Origin: JAFLCM01 sp964510955
Lineage (GTDB): Bacteria > Planctomycetota > Phycisphaerae > Phycisphaerales > UBA1924
NCBI GenBank assembly: GCA_964510955.1
Contig: CAZEDW010000008.1
Location: 1 to 64,000 of the forward strand
Length of the DNA stretch: 64,000 nt
Direction of reading: 5' to 3'
In this document: positions 1 to 7,505 of the stretch, in pieces
Layout of the letters: each line of letters begins with the position of its first letter
Numbering within the stretch: position 1 is the stretch's first letter
Made by a program: the position numbers and the translations under genes
The notes under the pieces: generated by a model
Told to the model about the DNA's origin: nothing
The model's database searches: none
The model's input: the letters and a program-made list of their open reading frames with translations, nothing else

Positions 1-1061
1 TCGGCCTTGTTGCACACGAAGACGTCGGCGATCTCGAGGATGCCGGCCTTGTCCATCTGGATGGCGTCGCCCATGCCGGGGACCAGCACAACCGCCGTCT
101 TGTCGACGTGCCGCCGGATGCGGGTCTCGTTCTGGCCGGCGCCGACGGTTTCGACGAACACGGTGTCGAACCCCGGCTCGCCCGACGGCGGCTCGCAGCC
201 GCCGATCAGCTCGATCACGTCGTTCAGCGTGGCGTAGTCCTCGCCGCTGATGGCCAGCGAGCGGTAATAGACGCTCTCGCCCAGGCGGTTGAAGTCGACG
301 CGCAGCCGATCTCCCAGCAGCGCCCCGTTGGTGATGGGGCTCATGGGATCGAACGCGACGACCGCGACGCGCCCCAGGCCCTTGTTGTCCTCCGACCGGC
401 GCGCATGCTCAGAAGCCAGCGCGGCGACCAGCGTGCTCTTGCCCGCCCCCGGCGAGCCGGTGACCCCGATGACCCGCTTCGGGCGCTTGCGCTTGGCGCC
501 GGCCCGCAGCGGGCGCCCCAGGTGCGCCAGCGTGATGTCCCGCGCCAGCTGAGCGACAGGATGACCCGACGGGACCGACTGAACAAGCTCATGCACCTCG
601 CTCCGGGCGGCCTCGACGATTTCGAGCAGGCCAACCCCGGTGGTGAAGCACTTCTTGACGCCCGCGGCGAGAAGTGTCTTGATGTCGTTCTGCGGGATGA
701 TGCCGCCCATGTGGACCGGCAGGTCGGGACGCCCAACTTCCTTGAGCGCCGTCAGGAGGTTCGGACCCAGCACCAGGTGCGAGTTGGACATCATCGACGC
801 GGCGATGACGTCGCAGTCTTCATCGCGGGCGCTGATGGCGAGGCTCTTGGGGGTCTGCCACAGGCCGGAGTAGATGACGTGGACACCCGAGTCACGGAGC
901 GCGCGGGCGATGACCTTGACGCCGCGGTCGTGGCCGTCGAGGCCCATCTTGCCCAAGAGGACACGGGGGCGATGGTCGATGCCGCCAGCTCCAGGATTGC
1001 CGGGGTTGCAGCGATCGAGTTTCTCGAACTCGGTGGTTGGGGTGTTGAGGACCGAAGTCAT
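1..1061 (-). CDS. Cobalamin-binding domain fused to MeaB-type G protein (IcmF-like), 3' end outside window
   Basis: The N-terminal part is a B12-binding domain: the D-x-H-x-x-G motif is D42-G-H44-D-R-G47, with H44 the expected cobalt ligand, followed by S-x-L (S94-H-L96) and a G-G pair near 119-120. A MeaB/ArgK-type GTPase domain follows, with P-loop G-S-P-G-A-G-K-S at 202-209, then G-A-L-L-G-D-R, V-E-T-V-G and the start of N-K-A(D). MeaB proteins chaperone acyl-CoA mutases. The order B12 domain then G domain is that of IcmF (fused isobutyryl-CoA mutase), which would continue into a mutase domain; a stand-alone B12-MeaB fusion is the alternative, and the cut-off at base 1 prevents a decision. 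The start overlaps the upstream stop as ATGA, so it is probably translationally coupled. Confidence 0.85.
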   Translation of the reverse strand, partial: MTSVLNTPTTEFEKLDRCNPGNPGAGGIDHRPRVLLGKMGLDGHDRGVKVIARALRDSGVHVIYSGLWQTPKSLAISARDEDCDVIAASMMSNSHLVLGPNLLTALKEVGRPDLPVHMGGIIPQNDIKTLLAAGVKKCFTTGVGLLEIVEAARSEVHELVQSVPSGHPVAQLARDITLAHLGRPLRAGAKRKRPKRVIGVTGSPGAGKSTLVAALASEHARRSEDNKGLGRVAVVAFDPMSPITNGALLGDRLRVDFNRLGESVYYRSLAISGEDYATLNDVIELIGGCEPPSGEPGFDTVFVETVGAGQNETRIRRHVDKTAVVLVPGMGDAIQMDKAGILEIADVFVCNKA

Positions 1062-1576
1062 AAGGTCCTGATGATACGCAAACTCGGCCTGATTCCGGCA
1101 GTCGCGTGCCGAAAGGACGCGAGGAAGCGCTTTTGCTGCCCACTGGCCGGGAACGGCACGCGCTCGTCCGCGACCGGAAGTCCCGATGCCTGAAGCGCCT
1201 CAAACGCCGCGTCGTACACGCTCGCCTTGATCAAGACAATCCTGTCGGGGCGCAGCGCCAGGCAACGGCTCACCAACCCCGGCACGCACGGGGCCAGTTG
1301 GGCCGGCGTGGGTTGAGAGACATTTTCCTCATGCAGGTCGATCAGGTACACGCCGGCGGCACGGAGGGCACCGAGCTGGCGTGGCTTGTCGGCGCGGTCG
1401 GGCTTCTGACCCGTCAACCCCTCCCACACGTAGCGAAAGAGCCAGTCATGCTCGCGGACCTCCTCGAAATAGAAGTACCGATCGAGCGAGCAGGGCGGAG
1501 CCTCGGCGACAAGCAGCAGCTTGACCTCCGAGGGCCTGTAGCGTTTGGCGGCTGCTCGACGGAGGGCCAGCGACAT
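1058..1576 (-). CDS. Small protein, possibly uracil-DNA-glycosylase-like fold
   Basis: This protein of 172 residues begins M-S-L-A-L-R-R. It has an early strand V-K-L-L-L-V-A-E-A-P-P resembling the first strand and loop of UDG-superfamily proteins, an aromatic segment Y-F-Y-F-E-E-V, and a late F-P-A-S-G-Q-Q-K-R-F stretch where that family carries its second catalytic loop. The catalytic residues cannot be assigned with confidence. It lies 26 bases after pilT and its stop overlaps the next start as ATGA, so it is probably co-transcribed with the B12/G-protein gene, although no functional link is evident. The family assignment is a guess from motif shape; it should be treated as hypothetical. 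Confidence 0.6.
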   Translation of the reverse strand: MSLALRRAAAKRYRPSEVKLLLVAEAPPCSLDRYFYFEEVREHDWLFRYVWEGLTGQKPDRADKPRQLGALRAAGVYLIDLHEENVSQPTPAQLAPCVPGLVSRCLALRPDRIVLIKASVYDAAFEALQASGLPVADERVPFPASGQQKRFLASFRHATAGIRPSLRIIRTL

Positions 1577-1602
1577 CGGCGCGCTCTGCGGGTCCGGATT
1601 GC

Positions 1603-2769
1603 TTACCCAATCCCCTTCAGCCGCATCCTCAACTCATCCGGATTCGGCGTTGTCTCCATCGCCACGCGCAAGTGGATGAACTCCTTCTCCACCAGCTGCA
1701 CCAGCGACCCGTTGAAGTCCATCATGCCGATCTGGGTCGACTCCTGGCTCTTGATCACGTCGAGCAGTTCGTTCTCGCGCCCTTCCATGATGTACTTGCG
1801 CACCACGGCGTTGTTGATCAGAATCTCCAGCGCCGGGATGCGGTGGATGTCCTTGTGCAGCGTCGGAAGCAGCTTCTGGTACACGATCGCCCGCATCTGG
1901 TACGCCAGGATCTTCCGCACCTGCTCGCGCTCCTCGGCGTGGAACAGGTCGTAGATGCGCCCGAACGTCTGCGAGCAGCTCGAGGCGTGGATGGTGCCGA
2001 ACACCAGGTGGCCCGTCTCGGATGCGTGCAGCGCGGCCTCGAATGTCTCGCTGTCGCGCATCTCGCCGATCAGCACCACGTCGGGGTTCTCGCGCACCAG
2101 CGCCCGCAGGCCGGTCTTGAAGTCCAGGACGTCGATGCCCACCTCGCGCTGGTGCACCGTGGCCTTCTGGTCTTCAAAGATGTACTCGATCGGGTCTTCG
2201 ATGGTGATGATGTGGACGGGCTTCTGCGCGTTCACATAGTTCAGCATCGAAGCGATGGTGGTGGATTTGCCCGAGCCGGTGACGCCGGCCAGCAGCACGA
2301 TCCCCTGCGGCTGCATGGCGATCTCGGCCATCACCGGCGGCAGGTACAGGTCCTCGAACTTGCGGATCTTGCTGGTGACCAGGCGGGCCGCCATCGAGAG
2401 CTTGCCGCGGCTCTGGAACAGGTTGATGCGGAAGCGGTTCCCCTTGTCGTAGTCGTAGGCAAAGTCCACGCTGCCGAACTTGTGCAGGTCGGCCCACTGC
2501 TCCTCGGTGAGGACGTGCTTGGCAATGGAGACGAACTCCTCGAACTCGACCTTTTCTGTGTCGAGCGCCTTGAGCGAGCCGCGCAGGCGGATCTTGGGGC
2601 AGGTGCCGCTCTTGATGATGAGGTCCGACCCCTCGAACTTGATGCACGCCTGGAGAAACTTCCCGAAGCGCGTGGCGTGAGGGTCGTGCTTGCGATCGGG
2701 GTCAAGGGTTGTGTGCCCGGCCATGGCCGAGCTGGGGGCGCCGACGGCGGATTCGTTGAGGATGTTCAT
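1603..2769 (-). CDS. pilT: Type IV pilus retraction ATPase PilT
   Basis: This cytoplasmic hexameric ATPase drives pilus retraction and twitching motility. The sequence shows Walker A G-V-T-G-S-G-K-S-T, the Asp-box around I-T-I-E-D-P-I-E-Y, Walker B V-V-L-I-G-E-M-R-D, the His-box G-H-L-V-F-G-T-I-H-A and the PilT-type A-Y-Q-M segment before the C-terminal domain. Its 388 residues fit PilT. I chose the ATG giving M-N-I-L-N-E; in-frame ATGs further upstream (near 2837 and 2916) add low-complexity sequence, and no start has a convincing Shine-Dalgarno. A perfect palindrome lies just upstream. PilU is possible. The extension ATPase (FHA-PilB) is about 39 kb away, so pilus genes are scattered. Confidence 0.93.
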   Translation of the reverse strand: MNILNESAVGAPSSAMAGHTTLDPDRKHDPHATRFGKFLQACIKFEGSDLIIKSGTCPKIRLRGSLKALDTEKVEFEEFVSIAKHVLTEEQWADLHKFGSVDFAYDYDKGNRFRINLFQSRGKLSMAARLVTSKIRKFEDLYLPPVMAEIAMQPQGIVLLAGVTGSGKSTTIASMLNYVNAQKPVHIITIEDPIEYIFEDQKATVHQREVGIDVLDFKTGLRALVRENPDVVLIGEMRDSETFEAALHASETGHLVFGTIHASSCSQTFGRIYDLFHAEEREQVRKILAYQMRAIVYQKLLPTLHKDIHRIPALEILINNAVVRKYIMEGRENELLDVIKSQESTQIGMMDFNGSLVQLVEKEFIHLRVAMETTPNPDELRMRLKGIG

Positions 2770-2801
2770 GGGAGGCGGGGAGGAGTCCTGGGTCCTGGGG
2801 T

Positions 2802-2824
2802 CCAGAGTCCTGACAGGACTCTGG
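2802..2824. repeat. Perfect palindrome upstream of pilT
   Basis: Arms CCAGAGTCCTG and CAGGACTCTGG are exact reverse complements around one A. Further GTCCTGG copies lie next to it. It falls about 33 bases before the preferred pilT start, so it could be a leader hairpin or an operator. If pilT starts further upstream it would be coding. Confidence 0.6.
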
Positions 2825-2925
2825 GGATCGGGGCACATCCATACGCCGCCGAGGGGGATTGTGATGCAGTTTAGCGGGGGGGAGCGCCCATTCCTGAGCC
2901 GCCCCGTGAAAAACACCTCGCGGCC

Positions 2926-4185
2926 TTACGGCTCCAGGTTGACCACCCTCGCTGCCCAGATCTGGCTCGACGGCTTCGCCTCGCCCTCGCGCTTGGGTCC
3001 TCGCTGGCTGGTCCACATCATCCACTGCGACCCTCCTGAGACCACCGGCAGGCCGTCGAAACCGGGGGCGTGAGTGATGCGCCGGTGCTTGAGCTCGCCG
3101 GGCTTCTTGGCGGCGTTGTCACCCACCGGCGCCTCGACGCTGAACACCTCGTAGTTGTCGTGCCCCACCTCGCTGGTGGCGTAGATGAGGAACTTGCCCG
3201 ATGTGTGCCAGAACGGGCCCCAGTTGACGTGCGGGTTGTCGGTCACGCGGCGCTCCTCCTTGATGCCGAGGATCGCGCCCGAGGCGTCCTTCTGCAGCTC
3301 GGCCACGTACACCTGCAGCAGGTCGTCGCCGTTGCGATCCGATCGGTAGCAGATGAAGTTGCCGTCGGGGGAGAAGAACGGCCCGCCGTTGTAGCCCTTG
3401 TTCCGCACCAGAGGCGAGACGTTCGTCGTCTCGGTGTCGTAGACGTACAGGCTGAGGTTCGGGCGCCCGGTTTTCTCGTCAATGTCCTCCTGCGACGAGA
3501 ACACGATGAAGCGCCCACTGGGGTCAAACGAACACTCCGCGTCATAACCGGGATGCTTGTAGAGCACCGTCGGCTTGAGCATCTTCGGGTCAAACGTCAG
3601 CTCGCGGGCGCCCGGCATCCTGATGGTGTCCCGGATGATCTGGGGCACGGTGACGCTGACCATCTCCATCTCGGCGGGAAACGACCACCGGTAGCTGCGC
3701 GTGCCGCGCTGGTAACCGGGCGAATCAGTGCCGGCCGGGGTGACCAGGGTGGATCCGAAGATCACCGTGCCGGGTTTGCGGGGGTTGAAGAACCCGCAGG
3801 TGTTGGCCGACCCCTCCGGGCTGATCCGGATCGGCTCATCGATCCCGGTGATCTTGTCGTCGGCGTCGTGCCTGAGCTTGGCGACGAACATGGAATAGTT
3901 GGCGTCGGGCTCCTTGCCCGTCCCCGGGGGCGGCACGGGCACCGCCTGAAACACGATCCACTGATCGTTTGGACTGAAGTACGACTCGCCAGCACGGATG
4001 TACTTATCGGGCGTGGTCAGTTGGACATAGTCGGTGAGCGACCCCGCTTCGGCGGTTTTCCAGTCAACGGGGGGCGTGGCCTGGGCCGGCACCTCGGCCG
4101 GCGCTCCCTTGGGCTTCTCGTCCGCTGCAAAAACGGAGGCCGCCGGGATGACCATGGCGAGGGTTGCGATCAAACGGGTGTTCAC
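2926..4185 (-). CDS. Secreted TolB/PD40-type beta-propeller protein
   Basis: A GTG start gives V-N-T-R-L-I-A-T-L-A-M then a hydrophobic core and V-F-A-A-D-E, a Sec signal peptide; GGAG stands nine bases upstream. The mature protein (419 residues with signal) carries repeated PD40 blades: Y-F-S-P-N-D-Q-W-I-V-F, S-F-D-P-S-G-R-F-I-V-F, F-F-S-P-D-G-N-F-I-C-Y and W-H-T-S-G-K-F-L-I-Y. Such propellers are found in TolB and in periplasmic binding or peptidase-associated proteins; no protease domain follows here. The partner is unknown. It is the first gene of the leftward cluster leading into pilT. Confidence 0.8.
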   Translation of the reverse strand: MNTRLIATLAMVIPAASVFAADEKPKGAPAEVPAQATPPVDWKTAEAGSLTDYVQLTTPDKYIRAGESYFSPNDQWIVFQAVPVPPPGTGKEPDANYSMFVAKLRHDADDKITGIDEPIRISPEGSANTCGFFNPRKPGTVIFGSTLVTPAGTDSPGYQRGTRSYRWSFPAEMEMVSVTVPQIIRDTIRMPGARELTFDPKMLKPTVLYKHPGYDAECSFDPSGRFIVFSSQEDIDEKTGRPNLSLYVYDTETTNVSPLVRNKGYNGGPFFSPDGNFICYRSDRNGDDLLQVYVAELQKDASGAILGIKEERRVTDNPHVNWGPFWHTSGKFLIYATSEVGHDNYEVFSVEAPVGDNAAKKPGELKHRRITHAPGFDGLPVVSGGSQWMMWTSQRGPKREGEAKPSSQIWAARVVNLEP

Positions 4186-4217
4186 GGTGTACTCCGGGTG
4201 CGAGAGGGGCGGGCGCT

Positions 4218-4224
4218 TATGGTA
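4218..4224. promoter_or_regulatory. Overlapping divergent -10 elements between the propeller gene and rluA
   Basis: TATGGT reads rightward and ends eight bases before the rluA ATG. On the other strand TACCAT overlaps it by five bases and lies about 33 bases before the propeller GTG, which has its own Shine-Dalgarno. No -35 is obvious. This is inferred from sequence only. Confidence 0.45.
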
Positions 4225-4231
4225 GGTGCCG

Positions 4232-4885
4232 ATGGAGGCACCGCCGGACATCCGGGTGATCGAGGCGACCGACTTGTGGGTGGTGGTCGAGAAGCCCGCG
4301 GGGATGCTGAGCGTGCCGGGGAAGGGCGAGGGCAAGCAGCGGTGCGTGGTGTCGCGAGTGCGGGAACTGTTCCCCCAGGCCCAGGGGCCTCTCATCGTTC
4401 ACCGGCTGGACATGGACACATCCGGCGTTCTGGTGCTGGGGCTAACGCCGGCGGCGCAGGCCGCCCTGAGCAAACAGTTCGAGGAGCGCCGGGTGAGCAA
4501 GCGATACGTGGCGCTGCTCGATGGGATCGTTCATCACGCCGATGAGGGCGTGGTGGACGCCCCGCTTCGTTTGGACGTGCGGAACAGGCCGTACCAGGTG
4601 CACGACTGGCTCCACGGCCGCGGCGCGCTCACTCGCTGGCGTGTGCTCTCGCTGGAAACCGACCGGACGCGCGTGATGCTCGAGCCGATCACCGGGCGGA
4701 CGCATCAGCTGCGCCTGCACGCCGCGCTGCCCCGGCCCATCGGCATCGGGCACCCGATTCTGGGAGATCCGCTGTACGGCAGCGCGGCGTCCGCCGAGCG
4801 ATTGCTTCTGCACGCCGGCGAGCTCAAGTTCTCGGACCCCGGCTCCGGACGCGGCGTGAGCTTCCGAGTCCCCCCTTCGTTCTAG
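4232..4885 (+). CDS. rluA: RluA-type dual rRNA/tRNA pseudouridine synthase
   Basis: The enzyme isomerises uridine to pseudouridine; E. coli RluA modifies 23S rRNA U746 and tRNA U32. It shows the catalytic block H-R-L-D-M-D-T-S-G with Asp60, K-P-A-G-M-L-S-V-P-G near 21-30, I-T-G-R-T-H-Q-L-R-L-H and G-H-P-I-L-G-D-P-L-Y-G. There is no S4 domain. The length of 217 residues is close to E. coli RluA (219), and the L-S-V-P-G motif favours RluA over RluD or RluC. I prefer the ATG because a -10-like TATGGT sits eight bases before it; a GTG two codons earlier is possible. The target site is inferred from the family. Confidence 0.9.
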   Translation: MEAPPDIRVIEATDLWVVVEKPAGMLSVPGKGEGKQRCVVSRVRELFPQAQGPLIVHRLDMDTSGVLVLGLTPAAQAALSKQFEERRVSKRYVALLDGIVHHADEGVVDAPLRLDVRNRPYQVHDWLHGRGALTRWRVLSLETDRTRVMLEPITGRTHQLRLHAALPRPIGIGHPILGDPLYGSAASAERLLLHAGELKFSDPGSGRGVSFRVPPSF

Positions 4886-5030
4886 CGGTCCCCGAAACGA
4901 GTGGAATCGATCAAAGCCCGGAGTGACCGGCGCCCGGTCCTTATCGACCACGGGAATCGTGCCGAACAACCGCTATTCACCGGCGCCCCGGCGCGCGGTT
5001 CATGCAGCATCCAGATCAGGAGCCCGTCCC

Positions 5031-6911
5031 ATGATGAACTGGTACAAGAACCTGAGCCTTGCGACGAAGATCATCAGCGCGACCATCGTTGTGCTGCTGG
5101 TGGTGGTCGCGGTGAACTATGTCGTGTTCGTGCGCGGCTTCCGTCAGGACGCGATCGAGGCAATGCAGGCCAAGGCCGGGGCGTTCACGGCCGTAGCCGA
5201 CGAGGCCAAGAACCACGCCGCCAAGGTGGCCAACAGCGGCGCCATCGACACCGAGGAGCTCCTGAAGGAGTTGAAGGAAGTCCAGGCCAAGGGCAAGAGC
5301 TATCGGGAGAGCAAGATCTTCAACACGATCCCCGTGGTCGTGGGCTGGACCGCCGCCCAGCAGGCCGCCAAGCGCGAGAACATCGACTTCCACGTGATCG
5401 CGTTCGAGGCCCGCAACAAGGAAAACGAGCCCGCTCCCGGGAGCTTCCGCGAGAAACTGCTCCGCAAGCTCGGTGAGCAGGTCAGCGCCGGCGGGCAGGA
5501 GTCTGTCGGCGACATCGACCCCGCCACCAACACCTACCACTACATGCGGGCCATCAAGCTCACCGAGAGCTGCATGATGTGCCACGGCGACCCCGGCCCC
5601 GGCAGCGACGGCAAGGACCCCGTCGGCTTCAAGATGGAAGGCTGGCGCGTCGGCTACATGCACGGCGCCTACGAGGTGCAGCTCCCGGTCAAGACCGTGG
5701 ATGACCAGGTCGCCTCGTTCATCACCGGCGGGCTCATCTGGTCCACGCCGCTAGTCATCACCGGCATCGGCCTGCTGGTGTTCATGCTCCGCTCCACCAT
5801 GGTCAAGCCGCTCAACTACCTCATCGCCAGCATCAACGACGTCGCCGACGGCGAGGGCGACCTCACCCGCCGGATCAACATCGACCGCAAGGACGAGATC
5901 GGGCAGATGGCCGGCGGCTTCAACAAGTTCATCGCCTACCTCCACGGCGTGATCAGCGACGTGCGCCGTTCGACCGAGGAGGTCGCCGCGGCGTCCACCG
6001 AGATCGCCGCCAGCGCCGAGGAGATGTCCGCCGGCATGAAGGAACAGTCCGGCCAGGTGACGCAGATCTCCAGCGCTATCGAGGAGATGACCGCCAGCGT
6101 GTCGGAAGTGGCCAAGCGGGCCGGCGACGCGCAGGTGAACGCCACCGACTCGGGCAAGCTGGCCCAGCAGGGCGGCGGCGAGGTCGAGCGCACCATCAAC
6201 GAGATGAAGTCCATCAGCGACGCGGTCACCGCCGGTGCCGCCAGCGTCTCTGAGCTGGGCCGCCGCAGCGAGCAGATCGGGCGCATCACCGAGGTCATCA
6301 ACGACATCGCCGACCAGACCAACCTCTTGGCCCTGAACGCCGCCATCGAGGCGGCCCGCGCCGGCGAGCACGGGCGCGGGTTCGCGGTTGTCGCCGACGA
6401 GGTCCGCAAGCTCGCCGACCGCACCACCAAGGCCACCAAGGAGATCGCCGAGAGCATCCAGACCATCCAGGCCGAGACCGGCCAGGCCGTGGCCCGGATG
6501 AACGAGGGCACCCAGCAGGTCCAGACCGGCGTCAAGCTCGCCGGGCAGGCCGGCGAGAGCCTCACCAAGATCGTGTCCAGCGCCCAGGGCGTCGCCAGTA
6601 TGATCGAGTCCATCGCCTCGGCGGCGCAGGAGCAGTCCAGCGCCAGCGAGGAGATCAGCCGCAACGTGAGCTCGATCGAGCAGCTCACCCGCCAGACCGC
6701 TCAGGGCGCCGACCAGGCCGCCAGCGCCGCCAGCCAGCTCTCGGCCAACGCCGAACGCCTCCGCGGCATCGTCTCACGGTTCCGGCTCGAGGCCGACGGC
6801 AAGTCCGGCGGCGGCACCGCCACGGTCGAAGCCCCAGCTTCGGGAGCGACCGAATCGTTCACAATGCCCAAGCCGAACTACACCAAGAGCAAGTTCCGCA
6901 AGGCGGCATAA
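5031..6911 (+). CDS. Methyl-accepting chemotaxis protein with c-type heme sensor domain
   Basis: This membrane chemoreceptor has 626 residues. An N-terminal transmembrane helix (about 13-33) leads to a periplasmic DUF3365-like domain containing one c-heme attachment motif, C181-M-M-C184-H185. A second helix (about 228-252), a HAMP domain and a long MCP coiled coil follow, with the conserved tip D-Q-T-N-L-L-A-L-N-A-A-I-E-A-A-R-A-G near 428. It probably senses redox state or a gas through heme and signals to CheA/CheW. No che genes are nearby and there is no C-terminal CheR-docking pentapeptide. AGGAG lies eight bases before the chosen ATG. A strong terminator follows. Confidence 0.92.
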   Translation: MMNWYKNLSLATKIISATIVVLLVVVAVNYVVFVRGFRQDAIEAMQAKAGAFTAVADEAKNHAAKVANSGAIDTEELLKELKEVQAKGKSYRESKIFNTIPVVVGWTAAQQAAKRENIDFHVIAFEARNKENEPAPGSFREKLLRKLGEQVSAGGQESVGDIDPATNTYHYMRAIKLTESCMMCHGDPGPGSDGKDPVGFKMEGWRVGYMHGAYEVQLPVKTVDDQVASFITGGLIWSTPLVITGIGLLVFMLRSTMVKPLNYLIASINDVADGEGDLTRRINIDRKDEIGQMAGGFNKFIAYLHGVISDVRRSTEEVAAASTEIAASAEEMSAGMKEQSGQVTQISSAIEEMTASVSEVAKRAGDAQVNATDSGKLAQQGGGEVERTINEMKSISDAVTAGAASVSELGRRSEQIGRITEVINDIADQTNLLALNAAIEAARAGEHGRGFAVVADEVRKLADRTTKATKEIAESIQTIQAETGQAVARMNEGTQQVQTGVKLAGQAGESLTKIVSSAQGVASMIESIASAAQEQSSASEEISRNVSSIEQLTRQTAQGADQAASAASQLSANAERLRGIVSRFRLEADGKSGGGTATVEAPASGATESFTMPKPNYTKSKFRKAA

Positions 6912-6939
6912 GCACCAACCTCTCCCCAACGCCACTCAG

Positions 6940-6973
6940 AGCCGTGGAGCCAAGCTCCACGGCTTTGTTGTTT
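6940..6973 (+). terminator. Rho-independent terminator after the chemoreceptor gene
   Basis: GCCGTGGAGC and GCTCCACGGC form a ten-base-pair stem with loop CAA, closed by an extra A-T pair and followed by TTGTTGTTT. Confidence 0.85.
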
Positions 6974-7153
6974 CGAAGCGCTGAGCAACGCCGTACCCCG
7001 CCGGTCCCCGGCGGGTTCCGTTCGAGCATGGCACGGCCGAGCCCGCGAGTAAACGCGGCAGGTCAGTAGGAGAGGCGAGGGGGAGAGGTGAGGCGAAAGG
7101 AAGTGCGATCGGGGCTCGAGGAGCGCGAGAGCAGGGCGACACGTCGCAAGCGT

Positions 7154-7255
7154 CGCCCCGAAAGGGCGCACCGAAGTTAGCCACGGGCGAAGGTCGCCAA
7201 CAACGACCGCAACCCGTGGTGTGAGTTGAGAAGGGCAGCCGCCCTGAATGGGCGG
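7154..7255. repeat. Cluster of three hairpins, candidate dispersed structured element
   Basis: Three hairpins follow one another: CGCCC/GGGCG with loop CGAAA; a compound stem CCACGGG/CCCGTGG enclosing GGTCG/CGACC; and CCGCCC/GGGCGG with loop TGAAT. I see no convincing gene in the whole 6974-7487 stretch apart from this element. From memory, planctomycete and verrucomicrobial genomes carry many elements with a central C-C-A-C-G-G-G...C-C-C-G-T-G-G stem; I cannot verify that here. It could be a REP-like repeat, the remnant of a mobile element, or a structured RNA. Confidence 0.45.
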
Positions 7256-7487
7256 ACGAGCCGCGCATGGTCCGGCGGGCGCGGCGCCGGCGTCGACACC
7301 GACCACCTCATCATCCACGATCGCCGACGCGGCGCTCTGCGACTGCGTGGTCACCAACCCGTGCACCATCCCCGCCTCCACTCGCCCCTCAGTCGCACCA
7401 CATCCGGAAAAAAAAGCTACGCGCACTGACCGCTCCCGTGCGCAATCTTCTGTACCTGCGCGAGCCCGGCCTTGCCCGGATCAAAAC

Positions 7488-7505
7488 GCGCTGAATACTC
7501 AGCGC
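7488..7505 (+). promoter_or_regulatory. Palindrome centred on the -10 of the HTH gene
   Basis: GCGCTGA and TCAGCGC flank ATAC. The sequence AATACT inside it ends six bases before the ATG, the spacing seen for other putative leaderless promoters here. A repressor bound to the palindrome would cover the promoter, and the downstream gene encodes a candidate HTH protein. Confidence 0.45.
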
